Part shown: one piece after another, positions 43,935-55,050 of the stretch
Position numbering within the stretch: the stretch's first letter is position 1
Layout: each line of letters opens with the position of its first letter
From: Lithobates sylvaticus
Taxonomy: Eukaryota; Chordata; Amphibia; Anura; Ranidae
Length of the DNA: 64,000 nucleotides
Assembly (NCBI GenBank): GCA_028564925.1
Contig: CM053030.1
Span: forward strand, 371,654,945-371,718,944
Direction: 5' to 3'
Made by a program: the position numbers and the translations under genes
Notes under the pieces: model-generated
The model's input: the letters and a program-made list of their open reading frames with translations, nothing else
Told to the model about the DNA's origin: nothing
The model's database searches: none

Positions 43935-45640
43935 ATGGGCAAGACCAAAGAGCTGTCAAAGGACATCAGGGACAAGATTGTAGACCTGCACAAAGCTGGA
44001 ATGGGCTACAAGACCATCAGAAAGAATTTTGGTAAGAAGGAGACAACTGTTGGAGGGATGATTCACAAATGGAAGAAATACAAACTAACCATCAACCATC
44101 CTCGGTCTCGAGCTCCATACACGATTTTGCCTCATGGGCTAAGGATGATCAAAAGAAAAGTGAGGGATCAGTCCAGAACTACATGGGAGGAGCTTGTGAA
44201 TGATCTCAAGGCAGCTGGGACCACAGTCACCAAACACACCATTAATAGCACAATATGCTGCCATGGATTGAAATTCTGCAGCACCCACAGGGTCCCCCTT
44301 CTCAAGAAGGCACAATTACAGGTCCGTCTGAAGTTTGCCAATGATCTAAATGATTCAGAGAAGGATTGGGAGAAAGTGCTGTGGTCAGATGAGACCAAGA
44401 TTGAGCTCGTTGGCATTAAAGCATTTGTTAACCGAAACAAAAAACAAAACATATGGATCCTGCTCCTTTAAAGCATGTTTTATGACACAGTGCTTGTCCT
44501 GTGTCATTTGGCCCCCTATAACACCTAACAAACCTGGCTGATCCTGACAGTTTCTACCCACCCATCTGTAAACTGACCATGGTGTATCATGGCTGCTGAA
44601 CCCTGATACCGTGGTCTGTTTACATGCCTCTGTCATCAGCAGCCTGCTATCTGCTCTCCTCTCTGCTCCTGTGTCCTCCTCCCCCTCCCATCTCTGTCTG
44701 TGTGTGAGCCACCCCTCCCCCTTCTGCTGCTCTCATAACACTAATCTGTATACACAATCAGCACAGCCTCCAATTGCAGTGTCCCCCTCTGTTAATGATT
44801 TATAAATATAAATGCTGTAAATACCTAATTTAAGAGCCGAGATTGCGATCACATGACCAGCCAGCTCTCTCCTTCCCTCCTCCTCCCCTCCAGACTTACA
44901 TCAGCAGAGAAATCTCAGCCCCACCCGCTGCATCTCTCAGAGGAGAAAAGGAGAAAGCTGGCTGGTCATGTGATCGCAATCTTGGCAGTGAAATTTATTT
45001 TTATAAATCACACACAGAGGGGAACACTACAACAGGAGGTAGTGCTGATGTTGTATACAGGTTAAAATGGCTTAACAACCACTTTAACTTGACTCGCTGT
45101 GTTAGGAGGAAGAAAAATGCTGACTATGACCCTAAGAACACCATCCCTACAGTCAAGCACGGAGGTGGAAATATTATGCTTTGGAGTTGTTTCTCTGCTA
45201 AAGGTACAGGCTGACTTTGTCGCATTGAGGGGCCAATGGATGGGCCATGTATTGTAAAATCTTGGATGAGAACCTTCTTCCCTCAGCCAGAACACTGAAG
45301 ATGGGTCGTGGATGGGTCTTCCAGTATGACAATGACCCAAAACCTACCGCCAAGGCAACAAAGGAGTGGCTGAAGAAGAAGCACATTAAGGTCATAGAGT
45401 GGCCCAGCTAGTCTCCAGACCTTAATCCTATAGAAAATTTATGGAGAGAGCTGAAACTTTGAGTTGCCAAGTAACAGCCAAGAAACCTTAAGGATTTAGA
45501 GAAGATCTGTAAAGAAGAGAGGACCAAAATTCCTCCACGGATGTGTGTAAACCTGGTAACCAACTAAAAGAAACATCTTATCTCTGTACCTGTCAACAAG
45601 GGTTTCTCCACCAAGTACTACTTCATGTTTTGCTTGGGGA
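43935..45640 (+). pseudogene. Tc1-like transposase, split by insertion and decayed
   Basis: The first part ([20 protein letters not shown]...) has the N-terminal helix-turn-helix domains, [11 protein letters not shown], and [13 protein letters not shown] with the first catalytic Asp. It is open for 160 codons to the insertion at 44416. After the MITE, sequence continues [45 protein letters not shown] (second Asp) and SPDLNPIENLW (third acidic residue). Stop codons interrupt the second part (for example just after SAKGTG and before SPDLN). Tail residues of the open frame after 44419 come from the MITE, not from the transposase. Confidence 0.8.
44420..45083. mobile_element. TTAA-flanked MITE inside the Tc1 transposase
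   Basis: TTAA at 44416-44419 and 45084-45087. Ends AGCATTTGTTAACC and, reverse-complemented, AGTGGTTGTTAAGCC. Removing the MITE and one TTAA gives GGCATTAACTTGACTCG, which restores the GI-N-LTR reading expected in this transposase family. An internal pair (GCGATCACATGACCAGCC near 44847, its inverse near 44960) forms long arms. Confidence 0.85.
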
Positions 45641-45826
45641 TCAAATAATTATTTTATTCACTCAACTGAAACTCAATTTCTAACATTTGTATCATAGATT
45701 TTTTCTGGATTTTTGGTTGATATTCTGTCTCATTTAAAATACACCTATGATAACAATTAAAGACCCTTCATTTCTTTGTAAGTGGGAAAATCTACAGGGG
45801 ATCAAATAATTATTTGTCCCACTGTA

Positions 45827-46273
45827 TATGATTTTATTAAATTAATTTATATCTACTGCAACAATCACACAAGGAACCGACAACTTGCGGAGTGCTTTAC
45901 GTCTCTGGCAGCTGTCCGTCCGTTCCCAACTGTGGTAGGGGGCAGTGTGGTGCGCAATTCAGTGCTACACACAGCTCCCTTTTTTTGTACAATCTTTATT
46001 TGAAATGTACACAATTACACTTCATTCATGTCACTGTAAAGCAGTGCTGCTGAACAGTGGCATGCAGTTCTTTACAATGTGCTACGATAAAATGCAGTAT
46101 GTCTGTGTTTTTATTGTGACATGCTGCAGCACAGCTCCAGGCTGCATTGCAGTGTGAATGGGACAATTGTTTTCTGTGTGTCCTTGTGGTGACAAGCGTT
46201 TTAGAATGCAGTAAAAGTCTGTCACCGCACAATGCATGAATTAGCCCTCGTAGGCAATGGAAACTGTTGTTAA
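45827..46273. other. No gene seen
   Basis: Unassigned DNA. Confidence 0.45.
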
Positions 46274-46725
46274 AGAGGAGGGCCCAGCAAAAAATGTTTT
46301 CTAAAAGTCAGCAGCTACAAATACTGCAGCTGCTGACTTTTAAGAATCAGACATTTACCTGTCCCAGGGTCCAGCGATGCGGGGGAACGAAGCACCCCCT
46401 CGTTCCCCGCTCCACTTGCGGCGCCGGCATCCTTACTGTGGGCACCCGGCTGTGGCTTCACAGCCGGGAACCCACTGCGCATGCGGCGCCGTACATCGTG
46501 ATACGTCGCACAGTCATCTGGGACCTATCACGTGTCCCAGATGACTGACTGCTGAGAGGAAGTGACGTTTCTAGCCCGGGCCGAGGAAGAGGCCGATTTC
46601 GTGGGACCACCTGGCAACAGGGAGAAATAGGTAAGTGAATTTTTTTTTTTTTTTATCCAATTCTTTTTTATTGTTAGATTTAATGTAAATAGGCATAATG
46701 TTGTCATTTTGGTGGAAACTCCACT
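46274..46725. mobile_element. TTAA-flanked MITE
   Basis: TTAA at 46270-46273 and 46726-46729. Right end (reverse complement) AGTGGAGTTTCCACC, left end AGAGGAGGGCCCAGC. The interior has a hairpin AAAAGTCAGCAGCT / AGCTGCTGACTTTT near 46304-46341. Confidence 0.65.
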
Positions 46726-46729
46726 TTAA

Positions 46730-47741
46730 GTAGTTCAAAACTGCTTGAGTACTGTAAGTTGGCTTTCTGCTATTTCCAAGCTGGCAGTTTTTTCAAAGCA
46801 TGCATTAATCAATGACAAAACATGTTAACCTCTACATTTTACCCACCTTGTTCATACAGCAGCTTCATATTTGTGCCTTTGTGTACCACCAAGTTGTATA
46901 ATAAAGAGATGACATTTTGAATTACATTTCCCAGCATGTTATCCTGATGTGTCTGTAATAAACAAAGCAGAGAACGTGAGCATAGAACGCACTTCAAGTG
47001 CATGAGCTTGTACATCCCTAATTACTGGCACATTTCTTGGAGGATTCAGTACATTACAAGTGGGTGGTTCAGCTAGAAGGACATATATCCCAGCTTCCAC
47101 AAGTACTTGAAATCTGTCTTATATAAAACTTGTTTCAGGCATGTTGCCTCTTTGAGGAAGATTAATGACTCTTTTAGCACCTACCACTAGTGGGTCTAAT
47201 TATTTCTGAAGCATATAAGGAGAGAAATTTATTTATAAAACACTGACATGACAATATCCTTTATTCATGTTGGAGGACCACATTACAAATGGAACAAAAA
47301 AGGTATTAAAGTTAATCTATATAAAAACAAAAGAGGATGCTGTTAAGAAATTCATGCTGGTGCCTTGATAAATGATAGATGGCAATGTCTGTGTAAAGTG
47401 CTTTCCTGTCTGTGTCATTAATTTGTCACTCAAGACAAATGCAGTGTCTAAATCACAAAAAAGTAGGCAACATAAATTGTATCTTGTAATTACATTGTGT
47501 TGGGGGAGACAAGCAAGAAATGTAAATAGCTGTAACATTTTTAAACAAGTGTTCTGTAACAAACTCACCATTTTCACTTAATTCAACTGGCATGGTTTGG
47601 CCTAAGCATATATATTTTTTTCCAAATTACCACAATAAAAGGTAATGAAATATCAACAGAAAATATGAGAACAATTAGATAACAATTTGATGTCCTGCTA
47701 CCCAACCAAAACAGGGTATCTTTACATAGGATTGTTCTTAA
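46730..47741. other. No gene seen
   Basis: AT-rich unassigned DNA. Confidence 0.5.
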
Positions 47742-48181
47742 AAAAGAAGTATGGACTTTTTTTTTTGCACATTTATACTTTTCCCAGGTGGATGCAGCAT
47801 CAGTCGGATACTGCATCTGTCCCCCGCGGGCTCTAACACTGAGCAACTGAGCGATCAAACACCGCTGATCAATAGGTTCTCATAGCCCCCTGAGCAGAGA
47901 GCTGCTGACTGTCAGTCAGCAGCTCTCTGCTCAGCCCCCGCCTCGCTCACTGGAGTGCTGGGTTGTGGAGGGTGTGAAAGCGGCCGGGTGCCGGTCCAGG
48001 CATGTGGTCCCGACTTCATTGTCACAATCCTACCCGAGCCTGGATCGGCTGTGTGACGTCAGCCGACAGTGGGCTTCAGCCTGCTGTCTGCTGAAAACAG
48101 GTCACAGAAGTGCAGAACGCACTGCACTCATGTGATCCACAGGAGAAATACAGCCAAATGAGCTTGGGATTTATTTCTCCT
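47742..48181. mobile_element. Possible TTAA-type MITE
   Basis: TTAA at 47738-47741 and 48182-48185 with weakly similar ends (AAAAGAAGTATGG; reverse complement of the right end AGGAGAAATAAATCC). The interior has a perfect inverted repeat (GAGCAGAGAGCTGCTGACTG / its inverse near 47891-47932). Confidence 0.4.
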
Positions 48182-48185
48182 TTAA

Positions 48186-50316
48186 AGAACTAAATCCACC
48201 AATCTAACTTTCCCAGAACAGTTACATTCAAGGCATGCCCTGAAAGACAACTGTTACGGTCCATTCACACAGTGCACAGACATGCGTCTCCCATGCAGAG
48301 CTGTCTTCTAATGGCGCAGGGATGCACAGGTGTTGCGTGAATCCCCGTTGCAGCATCCAATATATTTCTATTGGGAACTGACACAGCCACTGTGTCCCAA
48401 CATATCATATAAGTGCGGGTCCCCAAACGCATAGAGAATGTTCGGGGACCTACACCAGCATGTCATATTAGGACACATCGGCTGTGTCCGTGCAGTTGCA
48501 TATTCCGAAATATATGGGACACTGGCAAGGGAAGGCACGCAACACATGTGCATCTCCCTGTGAATAAAAGGCGGCAGTCAAAAACCAGGAATCAGACCGA
48601 GACAGAAGTACAGTTAAATCGCACTTGTTTAATAATAAAAAAAAAGGTAAATAGAGTAAACGTAGTCAAAACATAGCCAGAGTTCAGGAACTGGAACGGA
48701 TAGTCAGAGAAGCCAAAACGTCAGGGAGCCAGAGATTAGCAGAACAGCAAGCAGGATCTGGAGCCAGAATGAATGTCAGCCAAGTAAGTCTTTAACCGGA
48801 ACACAGGAGAGCGTCTCTAGAGATGTGACCAAGGCGAAGCAGAGATCATCTGGGCTGGACGGCTTAAGTAAGCAGGACTGACGAGCAGGATATCATCAAC
48901 AGGTGAGTAACTGCAGAGAGATAGGAGCTGGCAATTAGCCAACAGCTGAGCGGCCAGCTCAGAGAAGGAAGGGCTAAGCCCAGCCCTGACACGACCCTGC
49001 ATGGGGGACGCATGTCTGCGCTCCTGGTGTCATAGTTGATCACACATGCAGAACCATGGAAGCTGCAAATAAAACAGAGGCCAAGATGGCTGCTTTCTTG
49101 GCTGTAAAGGATAGGGGGGTTTAGTTCCACTTTCTAGCCTAAAGCCGATTGTGACTGTATTGTAGTACAGTCAACTATTAGTCATCATAAATCTAATTAC
49201 ACATGACTATTGGAGGCTAGGATGCAGAAAAGAGCATGCATCTGTAAATCCTACATGACCTGTTCAGATGGACCACAACCCTAGTGACAACCCAATATTA
49301 AACCTGATTGAAACTAAAAGCCCTAATCCTCTCCCTAGTCATTTTGTTAGGAAAGCCATTAACCTCCCTGGTGGTATGATTATTTCTGATTGTAGGTGCT
49401 GAAAGTGGTACAATTATTTTGCATGGAAATTTGGCCTTTTATATTTGTAGGCCTGCAATTCCTAGGAATAACTCACTTAAATCTGTCCAAACCAGAGTCT
49501 AGTAGACATCCCGGGTATGATAAACACAAAATCATAAATTATAATATAATAAATAACTATAAAAATTATTCAATAATGTAATCAAATCAAAAACACTGAA
49601 ATTTGCTCAGTTGCAGAATTGTCGCTGTCATTAGATTTAGTGTTTGATGACGAATTTCCCCACAAATTGCTATCACTCAATTCTGCAAGTGATTCTAATT
49701 TATTATCGCTGTTTTCTAGCTGGTCTAAAATCACTTTTGACATAAAGGGACACTTTTTGGTTGCTATGACAATCTCCAAATTCCAGGCAGAAAAAAAATG
49801 TATTTATAATATAAAACTACATGTAGGGCACTGGACAGACCACTAGGAACAAAGGGGATGTGTAATTGTTTTATACAGTACTGTAATCTTTAAGATTACA
49901 GTACTGTTTGTGTTTTAACTTTTTTTTAATTTGGCGCCGATCTCCGCTCCTGTGCGTCGTAACGTCACAGGTAATGGAGCTCAGCGGCACTCGGGCACTG
50001 TGTGAATCGAGCGGAGGAGCTCACACACACAGCGGGGAGACATCGCAAGATCCAGAGGACAAGGTAAGTAACTCTCCCTGGATACTGCGATGCGATCCCG
50101 AGTTTGGCTCGGGGTTACCGCTAATGGTACTGAAGTTCCAACCCGAGCCAGACTCGGGAATACTGCCAGGGGGGTTAAGGAGTCTAAGGGGTTGACGACT
50201 TTTACCAACGATGCAGCCTCTAGTAAATAGTGTTGAAAATGTACATTCAGCTCAACATACTTGTGATACACTGAAGAGTAAGCTAGGAAGCAAAATTTCT
50301 ATTTGTCTCTCCTTAA
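48186..50316. other. No gene seen; unassigned repeat-like DNA
   Basis: 48590-49010 has a mildly repetitive text of AGCCAGAGAT/AGCAGGA motifs resembling a decayed retroelement end, not assignable. No coding sequence recognised. Confidence 0.4.
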
Positions 50317-50600
50317 AGTGAATTTTCACCCTCAGAATGAACTTCCACCCTCCTTCCCCCACTACACAAATAGTGCTTTCCTTTTTTGTTTGCTTTTTTT
50401 TTATGTACAGTGTTTGATTCCACCTTACATGCATGTCATTTACCTAGGCAGATGATGTGCACTGTGCTCCCTGTGTCTCCTGGGATATGCATGTCACATA
50501 TCCCAGGAGGCATAGTCTTTCATTCACAAAGGAGGATGGGGATGGGCCTAGTGGCGCATCATCAATAGATTTGCTGGATGAGCCAGGAAGAGCCAGCAGC
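50317..50600. mobile_element. Left end of a TTAA-type MITE
   Basis: TTAA (50313-50316) then AGTGAATTTTCACCC. A short palindrome CCTGGGATATGCATGTC...ATATCCCAGG lies near 50480-50510. The right end appears lost to the Tc1 copy that starts about 50610. Confidence 0.4.
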
Positions 50601-50609
50601 TTCCTAATG

Positions 50610-51790
50610 ATGTCACAAAGAACATCTGGCACAGGACCCGATTTGTGGCAGGAGAGGATTCTGCAGAACAGGCCTCGCCATGGTCGACCAAGTTGAGTGC
50701 ACATGCTCAGCGTCATATCCAGAGGATGTCTTTGGGAAATAGATGTATGAGTGCTGCCAGCATTGCTGCAGAGGTTGAAGGTGTGGGGGTTCAGCCTGTC
50801 AGTGCTCAGACCATACACCACACACTGAATCAAATTGGTCTGCATGGCTATCATCCCAGAATGAAGCCTCTTCTAAAGATGATGCTTAAGAAAACCTGCA
50901 GTTTGCTGGAAACAAGCAGACTAAGGACATTACTGGATTACTGGAACCATGTCCTGAGGTCTGATGAGACCAAGATAAACGTATTTGTGTTTCAATATTT
51001 TTATTAGGATTTCACAGAGTTGAAATACAGGGAACAGAATATATAACAATTACATCAGTGGTACTGATATCCATATATTAGACAACCAGCATGACACTTA
51101 CAGCAATACATTTTTCTGCTAACATGGAAACTCTTAAATTTAAATATTACCAACCATTTGCTATAGGGGCCAGTCCTCTCTCCAGACACCCCAGCCGGGA
51201 AGATAAACTTATTTGGTTCAAATGGTGTTGAGCGTGTGTGGTGGCAACCAGGTGAGGAGTACAAAGACAAGTGTGTCTTTCCTACAGTCAAACATGGTGG
51301 TGGGAGTGTCATGGTCTGGGGCTTCATGAGTGCTGCTGGCACTGGGGAGCTACAGTTCATTGAGGGAACCATGAATGCCAACATGTGCAGAGCATGATCC
51401 CCTCCCTTCGGAGACTGGGCTGCAGGGCAGTATTCCAACATGGTAACGACCCCAAAACACACCATGATGACCACTGCCTTGCTAAAGAAGCTGAGGGTAA
51501 AGGTGATGGACTGGCCAAGCATGTCTCCAGACCTAAACCCTATTGAGCATCTGTGGGGCATCCACAAACGAAAGGTGGAGGAGCGCAAGGTCTCTAATAT
51601 CCACCAGCTCTGTGATGTCATCATGGAGGAGTGGAAGAGGACTCCAGTGGCAACCTGTGAAGCTCTGGGTTAAGGCAATGCCTGAGTTAAGGCAGTGCTG
51701 GAAAAGAATGGTGGCCACACAAAATATTGACACTTTGGGCCCAATTTGGACATTTTCACTTTGGGGTTGTGGGAGATTAGCCCGTGGGGA
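50610..51790 (+). pseudogene. Third Tc1-like transposase copy, split by a retro-insert
   Basis: Plus-strand frames encode HAQRHIQRMSLGNRCMSAAS, VSAQTIHHTLNQIGLHGYHP and HVLRSDETKIN (first catalytic Asp). After the 219-bp insert they continue LFGSNGVERVWWQPGEEY, TVKHGGGSVMVWGFMSAAGT, QHGNDPKHT (second Asp) and [19 protein letters not shown]. The N-terminal helix-turn-helix is largely absent and frames change several times. The sequence differs from the 43.6 and 60.1 kb family. Terminal repeats were not found. Confidence 0.75.
50981..51199 (-). mobile_element. Short retrotransposed insert with 9-bp target duplication
   Basis: AAGATAAAC is repeated at 50972-50980 and 51200-51208. On the minus strand the insert ends CCTAATAAAAATATTGAAAC, a polyadenylation-like tail without a long A run. 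This fits a 5'-truncated LINE or other reverse-transcribed RNA inserted into the Tc1 gene. Confidence 0.65.
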
Positions 51791-52096
51791 TCACCTTTTC
51801 TCGAAATAAAGGCCAGCGTGCAGGCAGTTTCTTAAAAATCTGGCGGGTTGCCAGCTCTATTTAAAGTGGTTTGCAAAGTCATAAAAATAAACAAAAATAG
51901 TAAACTAAATCCTTGCCGTCTGGCGCTAAACTAAACAGTAGACTGCTCTCTATATGGTGTGGGGCTGGTCCCCTCACCCACAAAACATGAGGTAAAGCAA
52001 ACATTCTTTTTTTTTTCAATCCAAACAGAGCTCCTCTCTCTCAGATTCCCTTCTGAGTCTGAGGCCAGAACCCTGCTGTGCTCTCTTCCTGGTCGT
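51791..52096. other. No gene seen
   Basis: Unassigned DNA between the Tc1 remnant and the piggyBac copy. Confidence 0.4.
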
Positions 52097-52100
52097 TTAA

Positions 52101-53942
52101 CCACTTTGCATCCGGCCGTAGCCGAATGACGGCCACAGCGCGGATGCCAAATCCCGGGAGGCCGTCATATGACGGCCTCCCCTTTCCTCGTTCCCTGTGC
52201 GCGCAGCAGGGAAATTCTGTGTTGGCCGGATGCGAACACGGCCAATAACGGCCAATAACAGCGGCCGTTTACAGCGCGATCGCCATGGCCAATGAGAGAT
52301 GATCTCATATGTAAACATATGAGATCATCTCTCAGCGCCGCTCCTCCTCCTCACACAGAGACAGCGTGTGAGGAGGGGGAGATGAACGGCTGCAGCGCTG
52401 TAAGTTTTTAACAACAAAAAAAAAAAATGCCATCTGTGCCCACTGCAACCTGTCCCCAATGCCATCTGTGCCCAATGACATCCCCAGTGCCATCTGCCAG
52501 TGCCATCCCCAGTGCCATCTGCCAGTGCCATCCCCAGTGCCATCTGCCAGTGCCATCCCCAGTGCCATCCGCCAGTGCCATCTGCCAGTGCCATCCCCAG
52601 TGCCATCTGCCAGTGCCATCCCCAGTGCCATCCCTAGTGCCATCTGCCAGTGCCATCCCCAGTGCCATCCCCAATGCCATCTGCCAGTGCCATCCCCAGT
52701 GCCATCCCCAGTGCCACCTGTAGTCAGTGCCACCTGTAGTCAGTGCCATCTGTCATCAATGCCACGTATCAGTGCCATCTGTCATCAGTGTCATGTGTCA
52801 TCAGTGCCACGTATTAGTGCCGTCTGTCATCAGTGCCACGTATTAGTGCCATCTCTCATCAGTGCCACATATTAGTGCCACGTGATATCAGTGCCATGTA
52901 TGAGTGCCATCTCTCATCAGTGCCACATATTAGTGCCATCTCTCATCAGTGTCACGTGTCATCAGTGCCCCGTATTAGTACCATCTGTCATCAGTGCCAC
53001 GTCAGTGTCACCAGTGCCACGTCAGTGTCACGTGTCATCAGTGCCACGTCAGTGTCACGTGTCATCAGTGCCACGTGTCATTGTCCTGGTGCTCCAGGGC
53101 CTTCAAAAGTGTAATAGGTAGTCAACAATTTAGATGTGTAATTTATGCTCCTAGAACACGTGATGGCGCTCCCTGCATGTTGGGCCTCTCTATGTGGCCA
53201 GGCTGTGTAAAAGTCCCACATATGTGGTATCGTAATAATCAGGAGGAGTAGCGGAATATATTTTGGGGTGTCATTTGTGGTATACACATGCAATGTGAGA
53301 GAAATAACCTATTACAATGACAATTTTGTAGAAAAAAAATAAAAAATAAAAAAATAATTCATTTTGCAAAGAATTGTGGGAAAAAATGACAACATCAAAA
53401 AGCTCACCATGCCTCTTACTAAATACCTTGGAATGTCTACTTTCAAAAAAGGGGTCATTTGGGGGGTATTTGTTCTTTCCTGGCTCGTTCGGGTCACAAG
53501 AAATGAGATAGGCCACCAGTACATCAGATGTGATCAATTTTGTATAATTCGCACCACAGATTGTAGAGTCTGTAACTTTCAAAGACCAAATAATATCCAC
53601 TAATTTGGGTTATTTTTACCAAAGATATGTGGCAGTATAAATTGTGGCCAAAATTTATGAAGAAAAATTAATAATTTCCTAAATTGTATCACAGAAACAA
53701 AGAAAAATGCGTTTTTTTTCAAAATTTTCGGTCTTTTTTCAATTATAGCGCAAAAAATAAAAAACCCAGAGGTGATCAAATACCACCAAAAGAAAGCTCT
53801 ATTTGTGGGAAAAAAAGGACAAAAAATTCATTTGGGTACAGTGTTGCATGACTGAGTAATTGTCAGTCAAAGCGTGAGAGCACCGAAAGCTGAAAATTGG
53901 TCTGGATGGGAGGGGGGGTGTTGGTGCCTGGTAGGCAAGTGG
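52101..53942 (+). mobile_element. Non-autonomous piggyBac element with minisatellite
   Basis: TTAA at 52097-52100 and 53943-53946. Ends CCACTTTGCATCCGG and, at the right, GGTAGGCAAGTGG. The left part has a 26-bp perfect palindrome (52156-52181, centred on GTCATATGAC) and a second hairpin ATATGAGATCATCTCTCA near 52305-52335. It then holds the minisatellite, one ~391-bp monomer (53130-53510) and the conserved right end. It gives the uninterrupted reference for the MITE at 4806-5093. Confidence 0.85.
52430..53085. repeat. 12/13-bp compound minisatellite
   Basis: The first part alternates CCATCCCCAGTG and CCATCTGCCAGTG (25-bp compound unit). From about 52735 it shifts to CCATCTGTCATCAGTG plus CCACGTATTAGTG (29 bp). 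Open frames over it are by-products. Confidence 0.9.
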
Positions 53943-54112
53943 TTAAAATCCACCTGAGTATGGACTCAAGTGGACCACAACACCCGGACCAAAACCAAGC
54001 CTGCCACAGAGGCTGCAAAAAACTTGGGCTGGATTACGGTTCAGACTGTTACAATAGAACGAATGCGAGGTGAAATATACTGATTATTAATGACCTCACC
54101 TCGCATACCGTC

Positions 54113-54192
54113 ACAGGGTGTACTCACTTTTGTTGCCAGCGGTTTAGACCTTAATGGCTGTGTGTTGAGTTATTTTGAGGGGACAGTTCATT
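54113..54192 (-). mobile_element. Tc1-like element end fragment
   Basis: The sequence GGGTGTACTCACTTTTGTTG followed by CCAGCGGTTTAGACC and TTATTTTGAGGGGACAG matches a widespread vertebrate DNA transposon end that I recall as Tc1-like. Only this fragment is present. Orientation is uncertain. Confidence 0.5.
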
Positions 54193-55050
54193 TTGAATTC
54201 CCTTCCCCATTGAAAACGTCTGTTGATGACGAAACGCGTTTGGGAGGACGCGCAGTGACGTCACCACGTTCGTGTTACAAGGAGAAAGGGTTTGATTGGA
54301 TGCCGGCCGGCGCTTTTTTTAAAACAATCATTGGATTTTTTACTGCCTATCTTGTTCATAAAGAATGTGAGTAATATCCGATTTTAATTAAAGTCATTCT
54401 AGTTTTTACAATATCACGCTATGGTCTGCCTTTATCATTTACATGGTAACCTTTGGATGCACCTTTGAGTGCTTTATCTATCCATCCTGACATTGGAAGA
54501 GTTCCCCTCCTCCCCCCCTGCTTTGGAGCTCTGGTCTGAATATACTGATCTTGGAGGATACTGTCTGAGGGGAAACCATACCTGATGTTTGGAATCCTGG
54601 GCTAAGGCTCAATCCTGAGTGCTTTTGCTTTCTATACATCTGGTAAGGAGCCTACTTACTGGTGGTGGCACTTTAATAGAAGTGGAGCACATTGGTGTAG
54701 TGGAATCTACCGTATAAGAGGACTCTTATCCATTGTCTTGTTATTCATCTTTCACAAGGACTCTGAGAAATACCATTTTACCATTGTCCACAGTTTTATA
54801 TCTAAACAAATCTAGTCGAATATTTGTCTTTCATGTTTTGATAACCTGAGAATATACCATTAATGTTTGCCTATGCCCTTTTAAATCTGTGTGCAGACTT
54901 TATTCCTTAGGTTATTAGTACCTCAAATACTACAAATTAGATACACAGATCACTCATGTGTATTGGTTTTTTATATTACTGTTATTCTAGTTTACCTGGC
55001 GCAGTTTTCCTTTTTCTATAGTTCATTTTGAATAGCGCATCAAATCATGA
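54193..55050. repeat. Unclassified interspersed repeat with GAAACGCG motif
   Basis: Begins near GATGACGAAACGCGTTTGGG (54223) and continues with GTGACGTCAC and GATGCCGGCCGGCGC. It resembles the start of segments near 10678 and 43290 in carrying GAC.A..GAAAC. Family not identified. Confidence 0.4.

Larger units (their letters stand above)
43587..45824 (+). mobile_element. Tc1-like element interrupted by a TTAA MITE
   Basis: TA flanks at 43585-43586 and 45825-45826. Ends follow the pattern CAGTGGGGAAAATAATTATT (first base changed at the left). A Tc1 transposase reading plus occupies 43935-44415 and resumes at 45088. The same family is at 60067-61364 in the other orientation. Confidence 0.85.

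Noticed and set aside
49908-50195. 95-codon plus frame as a possible host exon
   Set aside because: No splice-site pair, no domain and GC-rich local composition; nothing supports it as coding.
52332-52875. Frames of ADGTGDGTGRWHWG / PQCHLPVPSP repeats
   Set aside because: By-product of the 12/13-bp minisatellite inside a non-autonomous piggyBac.
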